The notes under the pieces: model-generated
What the model saw: only the letters and a program-made list of their open reading frames with translations
What the model was told of the DNA's origin: nothing
Database searches by the model: none
Made by a program: the position numbers and the translations under genes
Source of the DNA: Monarcha castaneiventris obscurior
Taxonomy: Eukaryota > Chordata > Aves > Passeriformes > Monarchidae
Reading direction: 5' to 3'
Assembly: GCA_026261815.1 (NCBI GenBank)
Contig: JAMPIT010000493.1
Span: 7,085,501-7,149,500, forward strand
Length of the DNA: 64,000 bases
Part shown: piece by piece, positions 11,011 to 23,000 of the stretch
Position numbering within the stretch: the first letter of the stretch is position 1
Layout of the letters: each line of letters begins with the position of its first letter

Positions 11011-11404
11011 CTGTAGCCACTGAAACTGTCATGAAATACCTGATAGCACTGTCTTAGCAAGAGCTGAGGCACAGTGCTGTGTGAACACACATGCAGTCAC
11101 CCAGCAGCTGCACTACTGGTGCCTAATAATTGCTGTTCTTTTTTGTGTTCCCTTCTTGTATTCTTGAGAACTTTAGCAATGCAAATCCAGATTTGTTTTT
11201 TTAAACACTTTTTTCAAGAAATAGGTCTAATTCATCTCTCTTCAGCATCACATCGATTTCACTGCTTGAAAATGACATCTTTTCTGTTTTGGCTTTTAGA
11301 TGAACAAGAGGAGGTTGCTACCAGTGTGTAAATTTGCATATCTTCATTCTAGGAATATTTTTAAATAATTTGCCAAGCAAATCAGTATGTTTTTGCCTGG
11401 GTAA

Positions 11405-11961
11405 TGTGCTGGTTTGGGCTGGGATAGAGTTAATTTTCTTCCTAGTAGATAATATAGGCTATGTTTTGGGTTTGTGCTGGAGACAGTGTTGGTATAACAG
11501 GGTTGTTTTAGTTGTAGCTGAGCAGTTCTGGCAAGGCCTTTTCTGCCCTCACCAGACCCCACCAGTGAGGGGCCTTTTGGGAGCACAAGGAGTTGAAGGG
11601 AACACAGCCAGGACAGCTGACCCCAACTGACCCAAGGGATGTCCCAGACCAGGTGTTGTCATGCTCAGCTGGGGGAGAAGAAGGAAAGGGGGGACCTTGA
11701 GAGTGATGCCATTTGTCTCCCCAAATAACTGTGGCGTGTGATAGAGCCCTGCTTCCTTGGAGACAGCTGCACACCTGACTGCCCACAGGAAGTGGTGAAT
11801 GAATTCCTTGTTTTGATTTGCTTGTTGCCTATTAAAGAGTCTTTATTTGAACACATGGGTTTTCTCACTTTTACCCTTCAATCTCTCCCCCATCTGTCTG
11901 GGGGGGGAATAAGTGGGCAGCTCTGTGGTGTTTGTTTGCTGGCTGGGGTTAATCCATGACA
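11405..11961 (-). mobile_element. Antisense ERVL-type solo LTR
   Basis: Read on the minus strand it begins TGTCATGG and ends CAGCACA, the ends of an abundant avian ERVL-type LTR that I recognise by its terminal sequences. A minus-strand AATAAA (complement of TTTATT at 11842-11847) supplies the LTR poly(A) signal, and the C-run near the U3 start is typical. No retroviral coding sequence is attached, so it is a solo LTR. The 5 bp on either side (GGTAA and GCATT) do not match, so the target duplication is lost or the insertion junction was altered. It sits 0.4 kb after the SCPEP1 poly(A) signal. Confidence 0.8.
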
Positions 11962-14900
11962 GCATTTTGACTTGGCTGGTCCTCAGTCCTGTTACATACA
12001 ATATTCTGCATTAATCCTAAATTAATACTACAGGGCTTGATAGAGGAAAATGATTAAGAAGGTGGTCTCTCCAGAAAGCAGCATTTAGTGCTGTACTCAC
12101 CCTTTTTTTATCAAATGGAACATTGATCCACATTGCCATTAGCTGGTGCTCAGTCACAGGCCTGAGGCATCTATTCCTTGTCCTGCTTTGTTTTAGCTTC
12201 TGCAGGTTTTTGTGTTGGGAGAGACAGCTTGTGAGGAAAAAAGATGGTGTCAAGAAGGCTGGTGGTAATGACTTGTTGGGTTTAGGGGCTATGCCAAATC
12301 TAAATATGCTAGAATAAAAACACTTGCCCATGGAGACAGGCTTTTAACTAGGGTTCATTTAAATGCAAACAGCAAAGCAGCAATCCTTTAGCATCAAGGA
12401 AGATTCATTTTATTCCAGCAAAGGCTTTGTCGCTGATGTGTCTCAGCTCTAGATCATCACAAAGGTAGGTCACCTGTCCAGCAGATGCTGTAAGGGATCA
12501 GTTGCTTTGAAAGGAGTTCAAGTCCCACTGTGTATCTGATTAGCAGTGACATACTTTGTCCACTTTGATTTCATGCACTGTCCCTTTTCCAGATAAAGGC
12601 AGTCACCTGGCAAATCCATTAGAGTGATTCATTCTAAATATTAATAAGATTTTTTACAGATGCTGGATCAGTCAGAAGAAAACGGCACAGTGTTTGTATT
12701 TCATCCTCTACAGCTGCAGACTCTGATTGCATAGGTAGCCTGACAGCCACTGACTTATTTTCCTCACCATCAGTTAATTTTCACAGAAACAAATCTCTGT
12801 TGAAAATCAGTAATTCAGTACTCCTGCTTCAGCATGAACAGTTTTGGCTTTCTATAACAATCTACCTTTTCCAGGCCAGAGAAAGAAACCTAGAATTTTC
12901 TTTCAAAGCCACAACAAAAGAAGAATGTCTGTACTGAGGCAAGATGGAAATCTTGGAGCACTTCTTCATTGTCATATTGTGTCTATTATCCTGTAAACAT
13001 TCTTAAGTATGGCAGCACAATTTTTATGTGTCACTTCTGAACCCTGAGACATATTCATGTTTTTCCAGAAGGGATTCAGAATGGAGTAGTAATTTATCTG
13101 GCCCACAAACTGATGCAGAAACAGTAAGAATTTGAACAGAGCAGAGTTCACCCCCACGAAGTTTCTCTGAACCTGGTTTTGGCATTTACTGTATAATATA
13201 TTTTATAGTTAAGGAGTACTTGTAGGTCTTGTGGAGGAACAAATGAACCATTTGGTCACTGCTTGGAGAGGATTTCTTTGTGATGGGTGATTGAGGTAGG
13301 AGAGAACCGTGTTGGATGGATCTGCAGGAGAAGAGGTGTGTTAGCATGCATGGCTTAATGCAGCAGTTTTCAGCCAGTCACCTAAAACATTACTAAGGAA
13401 AGCAAAGCATGCTTACAAATGTCATATATTGACCATTACTCATCACTGTGTTTAAGTAATTCAGTGGCAAGCATTAGCAGAATTGATTATTGAATTAACT
13501 ACACCAATGGTCTAAACCAGTTGGGAATACTGCCAAGCCATGTCCCACCCATAGGGGACTTCAGAACTCTCACCATTGGTCTGAAATACTCCTGAAATGT
13601 TAGTCTTCAGGACATATTCTAAAGCATACTTCGATGCCTTTTTTTATTCCCTCCTAACCTACTCGAGGCTGGAAAATAAGGCACTATAAGGGCACAGCAT
13701 TGTGTCTCAGAAGACCAAAAACATACAGATTCCAGCTAATGTGTCACTGTGGCTCTGCTGTTCAGTATTTCCATCTAATTATTGCACAAATCTGGATCCA
13801 AAGTACATTTGTGGTAAGGCAAGGTTTAGGATGTAGGACTTGTCCAAATTTCACTTGGATGTCATGTAGCAAACACAACTACAGATTCACAGGGGACTTG
13901 AAAAAGCAAGGCCACAGTGACTGTACAGCAGAGAGGCAAACATCACACTTTTGCTGAAGCTGATTCAAATCCAAGAGCTCGTTTCTGTTCTCTAGTTTTT
14001 ATCCTTCAGTTTCAACACCAGCATTTATAAGTAGATACTGTTCTGAATAGGGCTGTATCAGTTTTAAAGTGCTGTGAACGATCTAAGTGTAAGAGAGAGC
14101 TGTAATAATTCCATCTGCAAGCTGTAGTCCCTAGACTTGACAATGCCTACCACAGTCATTTTTGAAGGCAGCTATAAAGGCTGCTGGAACCAGCCTGGTT
14201 AAGCTGCTTTTTCTCTTGCTTCTCTGTTCCTGAACTGTCCTTTTCAGGGCTATTTTTCTACAAGCTGTTGCAGTGTGGGTTTGAACCAGACTGCTCATCA
14301 GCATTACCCCACTTGGTCTGTGGATGGTCACAGCAATAATGATGCTGCACCTACGTTCTCTGGTATAAATATTTTTTTTTCTGTCCTTTATCTCCCATTA
14401 TCAGCCAGCTTGGACTCATCTCACATAATCTGTTTGGAGACACAGCAAGTGATGACTGACATTAGCATCAGTATGGTATATCATGTTCTAATTTTATTAT
14501 TTCCTCCCGTTTCTCCTTGCTGAATACAGCAATATCTGGGAATTACATTCCTGTAGTCAGCTCTACTAAAACTGCAGATGGAACGTATTTATTCAGATGT
14601 TGTGTGATCCATCTTGGATAGGAAAAAATAAACAAAATTGTAGAAACTTAATCTGAAGCAGTAAAAGATTACTTTTAACAGTTTATATGCTGTGTTGTGG
14701 GTGAGTTAGGCTAAAAAATACACTGGCTGGTGCATCCTCAGTCTATTACAGCTGCTAGATGATTTTCTAGATGATTCATTTATTTTTTAACAAATTGAGG
14801 GACAGAAAGGAGAGCAAAAAAGGTCTTCAGGAATCTGGGGCTTAGGTCTTAATGTGATTTGCTTGTTAGAGCCAGAGAGGAATGTCCGTGTGTCACTTGA

Positions 14901-17900
14901 CAGCCCTCTTTGGGGTAGAAGTTGAAAATAGCTTGACTGCTGCTACTACACTGGGTCTGCTTTTCACAGGGTTGTCCTGGAGCTTTAAACATTTTATTGC
15001 TTTTAAGAGGTTGCCAGATGCCATTGCACGTTATAATCTGAGGGCAATGTAAGCCTGCCCAGCTGCTCAGAGCTGCTCAGAGAAAAGCAGGCAGGTGCTG
15101 TCCTTCCCCTGAGATAACAGGGAGGCTCCTGGAATGTACCGAGGAGAGAGGCTTGGCCGCAGGGAATCTGGAGGACGGGGGGACATGGAAGAGGGAGAAA
15201 TCTTGTGCATTCACCTCTGCTTTACGTTTTATTTTTCTTGCCAACCTCGGGCGGTGGATGCCTTGGGTTGGTGACAGAGGTGCAGTGGAGTGACCGGCCA
15301 CTCGGTGGAGTAAGGAGACCTCTGAATGTCAGGGGAACGCGCTGGCCTTGGCATCTGCACCCCTGGTGCTGTGCCTGGAAACACTAGGGAATATTCATTT
15401 GATCCTATGAATTCACAGTGGAATCGGCTGCACATGAACCGCGACAGAGGATTGTTTAATTTTAGCAGTTAACTCCGGGAGAATAGGTAGTTTGGTCTTT
15501 GTGTGGTACGTGTGTTGTAAGAAGAAACAAATAAGGCGTTAATGTGCAGTTGCTCTCTAGCTGGGCTCATCTTTCTGAGTTTTGCTCATGCCTAATTCAT
15601 AATCTGGTAAGAATGTTGTTGAAATTGAGCAAGAACATTCATACTGTGTAAAATTAAACCACTAAAATTTTACAAGGTGAGGTCCCATAGCACCTAGAAA
15701 ATTTCAAAGGAAGATCCTTGCTTATAGAAACAGTTCCCCAAAATGTTTGTTTTGTTGTTGTTGAACTTTTTATAGAAAAAAAATAGATTAAAGACAGTAA
15801 AAAATAAAATCAAGTATCTTGCTTCTGTTCTGTACCTAATTAATCTAGTCTGAAAAAACTCCATTCCTCTTAAGTAATATTTTAAATTTCTCAGGTGCTA
15901 ATAAACTTATTATTTCTGCCTGTTACCTGTTGTTTGTGACATTTAAAGAAAATCTCTAGCTGATAAAACACATCAGTTACATTGTTAATCAGAGCAGTCA
16001 GTGGGAAACAGGATATACAGTAAGACTATGAGAATTTAAATATTCAAGGAGGGCTTTATTATGTATACTATAAAGAGAGATTGTACTATGAAGCTGTTCT
16101 TAAGGGCTGGGTCTCAGGATGTTACTGGAACACAACCAGAATTGTAGATAAGGCCATCAGCCCTGGGGAGTGCCCTCCTTAGATGCTGTTTCTGACACCA
16201 GATTACAATTTGCTGTGTAAGTGGAACTGACATTGATGGAAAAGCAGCTGATTGTAAAGAAATCCTGCAAATGACAGCCATGGCCTGTGGTGTGCAATGA
16301 AATATTTCCTCTTGAACTATTTATTCTCAGCAGGCAAATATGGTAGCACCCCCACTAGTCGTATTTCAAGTTCAGGAAACTAGACTGGCGGCATGTAAAA
16401 TACTTATTTCACATAGTTTATGAGTCAAATGAAGAAGTTTCCAAATATCTCTGATTAAACAAGTAGTTTGATGTACCAGTAAGGAAAAATAGCTCACTGG
16501 TGCATGTCCTTCCTAGAAGTCGAGAAGCAGGGATGAGTGAGGAGCAATGCCAGCTACACCACTGGAAATAAAAAACAACCTCCTGGATTCAGCCTTACAA
16601 ACTTCACCTTGGCAGTGCAGCTGCCCAGCAAGTGGGTGGCACATGTTTGGTTCACTGTCCTGATTTTAGACCCCATGGGACACCCCCAGCTTTAAGATCC
16701 CAGGCCTTTACTGACAGCATCTCTCATCCCAATTCTCCTGTGTTCAGTGCTGTCAAATCATCTCCCAGCTGTCAGATATTTGCTCAATATATTCAGCTGT
16801 CTCTAATGACAGCTTCTACAACCTCTCCAGATCTCTTACCAGCTTCATTCCGGTGCTTGCTGGCACTCAGGCTGTCTGTGGCAGTTCTTGGACTTCAGCA
16901 CTAATTCCCCAAACCATAGTGTCTAAACCAAACTCTTCTCCTGCATCCACCCCTTCCAAATTAGTGCAAGAATGACACAGATTTTAATGCTGACAGTTTT
17001 GGTCTAAATCCATGTTGCCCCTTACTTGCACATCTAGACCAAGTTCTTTCATCTTCCAGAAGAAGATAAAGGAGTCAGTAGAAATTAACTGGATTTCATG
17101 AAACTGAGCACAACCCCTCTGAAGTGTGGGAACTCCTCCTCTGGTCATGACAAACAGATATATTCCTTTTTATTTTTTCTACCACAGTATTTATGGTGAC
17201 TCCACTTCCCAGTCTGGGCCTGCACAGCTGCCCACCTGCACACAGAGAGGGAAGTCAGAGCAAGGAGTCACTGAGACAATCTCAGCAAATGAAGTGGGAC
17301 TGTGACACAGATGTGCTCTGAGCCTTTGAAGAGGTTGTACTCACTTCAGAGCAATTAGACTAACAGGAGCTGATTCCACACAGGTGTCTTCCCACAACTC
17401 TGAGGGGTACCAGCTCACACATTTTTGAATAGGTTCCCCCAAGGGGTGTGCTGAGCTCAATCTCCACATAACCTTGAGTTCAAGGGTCTCAAGATAAAAG
17501 CTAAACATCCCCACATCTTAAGAATCCTGCTCTAACTAGACAGCTTCAGAGAAGTTTGCTGATCAAATATTCTGCTCCCCTTTTCCCTTTCACATCTCTT
17601 CAGAAATTCTTTGCTTCCCAAGGTTCATATCTGATCTCTGCACTTCTCTTTTTTATTTTTTCCAGACTGGAAAGACCGTTTAGTACATCAGTGAGGGAAA
17701 GGAGAACTCTTCCATGTTTTTTTTATAAAAATAAAGGAAGATCAAAGTGGCAGAGGCTCTGGAATCAGCTCCTTATCTCTCTGAGGGTGGCTATGTGGGG
17801 AATTGTATTGCTGTCGCTGTGTTGTTGATTGACAGCTGACTTACAGGCTACAGGGCTGTCAAGCCAGCCTCTTTCCAAACTCTGAATTTGCACATAAAAG

Positions 17901-18690
17901 GGATGAGAGACTCATGCTCAAAGAAATAGAACTTCCTGAGAACACACTGGTTTCTACAAAAGAGATAAATTTGGGAAGCTTGCTCTAATCGTGAGATTTT
18001 CAGGGTTGTTAAGGGCCACACGGACCTCTCTCACTGCAAGAAGCAAAGGAATGGATACTGTCTCGATTCAAAACCTGCTGCACTTACATGGTCATTTTAG
18101 TTAGACAGCTTTATCAATCACCTACAGAGCGTCACTCAGTGGCTGATGGTCATCTGCACTCACCATCTACAGCAGGAAAGGAGTGCTGGCAGAGGCAGTG
18201 AGTACCTGAGCCTGACCCAGCCAGAGCTCCTTCCTCCGCAAGAGCTGGACCCACCATGCTTGGTCTGAGGCACAGTGCAGAAGCCAGAACCATTCCCGGT
18301 CTCCCCTCTGGCAGCTCACAGCTGTGGGCTCCAAAGGCAGTCCAAAACTTTCTCTCTCCTGAGAGAAAGAAAAGGGGCAGAGCAGAGACATCAAATTAAA
18401 ACCCAGCCATGGAGCACAGCAGTTGCAGTCGGCTTGAATGAGGAATCCTGCAAAGGCAGGGACATCCCTTCCCTACCCGCTCTGTCTCGCTAAAGCGGGG
18501 GTGGGCAGTGCCAGTGCCCAGCCAAGCCCAGCCATGAGGGGATCCTTCCCATGGCTCTGCCTGCTCTCTTGAGCGAAACGGAGCGCGGGGAGCTCCGCTT
18601 GTCCTGCTTTGCCTTAATTACCCCTTAGCTCTCTACACTCGGCTTTTTCTCTCTAGCCTGGAACTGTTCAGACTACGCTTCTTCTAAGAA
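11962..18690. other. Intergenic DNA between SCPEP1 and RAB11FIP4: no gene seen
   Basis: About 6.7 kb of mostly AT-rich sequence with short open frames only (none above 104 codons). There is a 10-bp tandem duplication at 15061-15080. Regions near 15.1-15.4 kb and from 18.5 kb are more GC-rich. I recognise no protein, RNA gene or clear repeat family here; enhancers cannot be judged from sequence alone. Confidence 0.65.
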
Positions 18691-18909
18691 AAAATATTGC
18701 AGTGTGACTGGTATTTTATCGGGGGTGTAGGACTGAGGTGTGGAGCAGTGAAGGGGCTGCAAACGGGTCCGTCCGCTGCCGCAGAGCCCACGGGATGCCA
18801 GGCCGGCTGCGTCCCGGGCTGCTGCTGCTGTTCTCCTGCCCATCCTGCCTCGCTCCCTGCCCGTTCCCTCGCTCCTGGGGCGGCTTCCCTGCCATCGCCG
18901 CTGTTCCCA

Positions 18910-19758
18910 AATCCCGTCCCGCTGTCCCTGTCCCGCTGACCCTGAGCCGCTGCCCCTGTCCCGCTGTCCCCCCGGTCCCGCTGCCCCTGTCCCGCTGTCG
19001 CCAGTCCCGGTGTCCCCCGGTCCCGCTGTCCTGGTCCCGCTGTCCCTGTCCCGCTGTCCCCCCGTCCCGCTATCCCGGTCCCTCTGTCCCTGTCCCTCTG
19101 TCCCCCCTGTCCCTCTGTCCCCCCTGTCCCTCTGTCCCTATCCCGCTGTCCCCCCGGTCCCGCTATCCCGGTCCCTCTGTCCCTGTCCCTCTGTCCCCCC
19201 TGTCCCTCTGTCCCTATCCCGCTGTCCCTGTCCCGCTATCCCGCTCCCGCTGTCCCTGTCCCTCTGTCCCCCCTGTCCCGCTGTCCCTATCCCGCTGTCC
19301 CTCTGTCCCTGTCCCTCTGTCCCTATCCCGCTATCCCGCTCCCGCTGTCCCTCTGTCCCTATCCCGCTGTCCCTGTCCCGCTGTCCCTCTGTCCCTGTCC
19401 CGCTGTCCCTCTGTCCCTGTCCCTCTGTCCCTATCCCGCTATCCCGCTCCCGCTGTCCCTCTGTCCCTATCCCGCTGTCCCTCTGTCCCTATCCCGCTGT
19501 CCCGCTCCCGCTGTCCCTCTGTCCCTATCCCGCTGTCCCTCTGTCCCTGTCCCTCTGTCCCTATCCCGCTGTCCCTCTGTCCCTATCCCGCTGTCCCGCT
19601 GTCCCTATCCCGCTATCCCGCTGTCCCTCTGTCCCTATCCCGCTGTCCCTCTGTCCCTATCCCGCTGTCCCTGTCCCGCTGTCCCTCTGTCCCTGTCCCT
19701 CTGTCCCTATCCCGCTGTCCCGCTCCCGCTGTCCCCGCCCCGCTCCCGCCCGCTCCCG
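18910..19758 (+). repeat. C-rich minisatellite upstream of RAB11FIP4
   Basis: About 850 bp built from short variants of CCCGCTGTCCC, TCTGTCCC and TATCCCGCT. The commonest higher-order period in the right half is 22 bp (CCCTCTGTCCCTATCCCGCT plus GT). The plus strand is extremely C-rich; the minus strand therefore carries dense GGGACAG/GGGATAG runs with G-quadruplex potential. Because the units contain no plus-strand stop triplets, several frames stay open for hundreds of codons. Those frames are repeat artefacts, not proteins. Confidence 0.93.
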
Positions 19759-19803
19759 CCGGGGCCTCCCTGCTGCCGGCGGCGCCCCCTGGCGGCGGCC
19801 GCG

Positions 19804-19831
19804 CCTCCCTCCCTCCCTCCCTCCCTCCCTC
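19804..19831 (+). repeat. (CCTC)n microsatellite
   Basis: About seven tandem CCTC units inside the CpG island just upstream of the RAB11FIP4 start; another short CCTC run occurs near 19877-19889. Confidence 0.85.
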
Positions 19832-20006
19832 AGCTCCGTCCTCCAGCTCTGCCCTATTGTTCTCCCGTCCGTCGCTCCCTCCCTCCCTCCGCCGGGGCTC
19901 GCGTCCTCCCTCCGCTCTCCTCCATCCCTTCCTCCTCTTTCTCGCCGTCGCTCCCGCCCCGCTCCCCGGAGCTGATGTCACGCACCCGCTGAAGGCGCGG
20001 GCGATC

Positions 20007-20048
20007 ATGGCTGCTGCGGCCGCGGCCGTGCCGCCGGCCTCCAGCTAA
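20007..20048 (+). other. Upstream ORF overlapping the RAB11FIP4 start (13 codons)
   Basis: ATG at 20007 has A at -3 and G at +4, a strong Kozak context. It encodes Met, an Ala run and VPPASS before TAA at 20046-20048. That stop shares its last A with the first in-frame ATG of RAB11FIP4 (20048), a TAATG overlap. If transcribed, it would be expected to reduce translation or force reinitiation at 20048/20057. Function is inferred. Confidence 0.6.
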
Positions 20049-23000
20049 TGCCTGTGATGGAGCCGGCCAGCCTGCTGCGGTTCCTGCGGAAGCTCAAGGA
20101 GGTTTTCGACGTGTGCGATGAGGATGCGGACGGCTTCATCCGGGTGGAGCACTTCGTCGCCCTGGGGCTGCAGTTCGGCCAAGGGGATGAGGTGAGTGCG
20201 GCGACCCCCGGCCCCCGCGCAACTTTCACCTTCTGTGCCAGAGCCCTCCCGGGCCGCCCCGCCACCCACCTGTCCTCAGCGCGGCCCCGTGCCTTAGGGA
20301 GCCCCCGGGTCGTGCCTCAGGGCAGCCCGGTCCCGCTCCTTTCGGGGCGGCTCGGGCTCCCTCCGTTCCGCGGGGGGTCCCAGAGTCCTCCCCTTGGCGG
20401 CCTGGAGCCCCCTTCCCTCAGGGCCATCAGCCGCCTTCCCCCTTTCCCGTGGAGTCCTCCCCAAAGACGGCCCGGCTCCCTCCTTCCCCAGGGGGTCCCG
20501 GAGCATCTCCCGTCCCTCGGGGCAGCCCAGACCCCCACGCTGACCCGGTCCCGCTCCCCTGCGGTACAGGGACCGGTCGCGGTGCCTTTCGGAGGGCGTA
20601 TTTATTCTGTGTTTTGTCCGTCGTGGCTGAGCTGAGCTCTCCCCGGTGTGCCAGGCTCCGTGGGGCACGGGGAGCGGAGCCAGTGCGGTGCCGGCAGTGA
20701 CTGGATAGTCAGGGAAGCGCCTGTCCAGGCACCCCAGAACCGCCGGGTGATGGGTTGGAAGCGAGGGCTCCATCCCTGCCTCGCTCCAGCCCTGCCTCCC
20801 TCCATCCCTGCCTCCCTCCATCTCTGCCTCCCTCCAGCCCTCCGGTGACACAGCGTAAATCTGGAGTCGCGCCGCCGGTCTCGGCAGAGCAGTTGCGTCA
20901 GTGGGACCGGTGTAAATCGTGACATCAGTATAGATGGGAGTGGGATTTGGGCCAGAGGCAATGAGGGGACGGCATGCGCTGATTGGAAACCGTTCCCTCC
21001 AGTGATTCTATCAAGGGCTGCCGCTCCAGCGAAATGAACCAGCAAGAAACGCGTTCCTAGGGGAACTCTTGGGATGTTGCACTTCGCTGTTCAATGCTTC
21101 TCAATGCGCCCAGCAACTCTGGGTGCCAGGGGGAAGGAGTGCAATTGGGACTAGGATGGGGTTCAGAAAACCAGTGTCAAACAAGCTTTTAAACTACAAT
21201 AAAACAAATAGATGTGAGGAGCTAATAAAACGGTAGTTTATAGAGGGATGCCAAAGAGGCAGCAAAGCCAGAGTGAATTCAAGTAATTGTTGGAGCAAAC
21301 CACTTATTTCTGGCTTACGACTCTTAACACAGCTTGTGAATTAAATCAGGAAATCAGGAGACAGAAGGCTTATTACTTACAGATAGTCACAGGTCTTAAA
21401 CATTTTCTTAATGAGAAGATGCAGTTTCTGGTTTTAACAAGCAAAATAAGGAGAAATTAGTAATAGTAACAACTTCTATTGATTTTGGGTTTGTCTCATT
21501 GTATAATTTTATATAAACTAATAGAAGATCTTTAAATCCTTACTGCCAGATAAACTGCATCCAAATTGCTTTTTGCACTACTGTGTTTATTTGGAGGTAG
21601 ATCAATGGCTTACTTGTGCAGCACTGAGGAAGACTGACAAAATTCCACTGGCTGTTTTGCAGCAGGATGACACTGATGATTATAACAATCCTTTTTGGGT
21701 TTAGAAATCTTTCATGTTGCGAGAGTGGAGTAGGTTCTGTAAGATGCAAAGGAGGATTCGGGTGATGATCTCATAAGCTTAGAGTGAATTGGAGTATATT
21801 AGTTGAAAAATTTTTAAATGAAGAGAAAGAGAAAACTGGAAATCCCAGTAAAGACTGTGCTAGAAAAGTACCAGTTGTCAGTGGTAGTTTTAGGATGAGC
21901 TGCCTTGCTGGGCAGGCACAGGAGAGAGGGCCAGTGATGAGAAATGCTTGCCTTGTGTTTTGTTCAGTTGTAACTGGCAGTGTTTGATAAGATATTTGTA
22001 AAACTGGGACAGAGAAGTCTTATCTATATATATGCTATCTCTTTATCTATCAGTGTTATAATATAACTTGTTCTGATTTACTTCCCTGTGCCTGGTGTAG
22101 TTGGTGTTGGAAGTCCCTTGACTTCAAAGGAGCAGCTGAGTAAATGGGATTTGTAAATCACCCAAAGACATTTGCTAGTGAAATACAGAATCAATTTTCC
22201 AAGTGCACATTTACTCCAGAACAATGACTGTAGGTGAACTACTCTAGTTTAAAGGCTTGTTAAAAGTGAACTTTTTGTGTAATGAATCACAGTTGATGTT
22301 TGGGGATGGTGAGAATCTACTCTCCCAAGTAGCACAGTGCTTTCAACCTTGCATCTGCAGGAACCTACCAAGTTCTGTGTGGAAATGCATCTCATGAAAT
22401 TAAACTGAGGAGACACTGTTAGGGAGCAGTTCCCTTTAACACATTAGAACATATTTACTGTCAATGAAAACTAATTATATTTTTGATTATGCTACACTTC
22501 TTGGGCCTCATCCACCTCGCCTCCCTTTACATTCAAAAGAAATCTTTCCATGGACATCAGGGAAAGATTGATTTGCCCTCATGTATAATCAAATATAAAC
22601 AGAATATTAATCTTTTTATAGAGCTCATCTGGCCACAGGAAGGGTCCTGTTGTGTAGCACTGTGTACTGAGTAATTCTGATACCATCAGTAGCCTGGGGT
22701 CATGTCTATGAAATGAGAGAGTATTTGTCCCTTCAGTTGTGCCTGAAGGGTACACACAGCTCTTCTCTACCTCCTCAGAGCCACCACCATCCAAAGTTTG
22801 GAGTCTATAAATTCTTAATACTAACTTCAGTAGGGTTTGTAGGGAATTTAGCCTTTTCTGGTTTTTTTTCCTTTTCTTTCTGTTTCCTTTTTCTTTCTTG
22901 TGTGGTGTGTAGTCAACATGCTGAATTTTATTATTCCTGAAAGGTAACAACACTCTGAAAACTGCCCCAAGGCAAAAACGTTGCAGCAAGGCAGCAGCTT

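Larger units (their letters stand above)
19735..20640 (+). promoter_or_regulatory. CpG island, probable RAB11FIP4 promoter and 5' UTR
   Basis: Dense CG dinucleotides and very high GC surround the first coding exon and continue about 450 bp into intron 1. No TATA box is evident, as expected for a CpG-island promoter. The transcription start cannot be fixed from sequence; the 5' UTR presumably starts somewhere between the minisatellite and 20007. Confidence 0.65.

Noticed and set aside
18910..19758. CRISPR-like repeat array
   Set aside because: Repeats are contiguous and degenerate without unique spacers, in a vertebrate genome. It is a minisatellite.
18738..20048. 436-codon plus-strand open frame rich in Pro, Ser, Val and Cys
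   Set aside because: It is the C-rich minisatellite read in a frame; the repeat units contain no plus-strand stops, and a second overlapping 321-codon frame is equally open. No domain and no splice support.
20048..20635. 195-codon open frame starting at RAB11FIP4 exon 1
   Set aside because: Only the part to 20191 is coding; the rest reads through a consensus GTGAGT donor into GC-rich intron. Exon 2 at 61238 continues the protein in phase.
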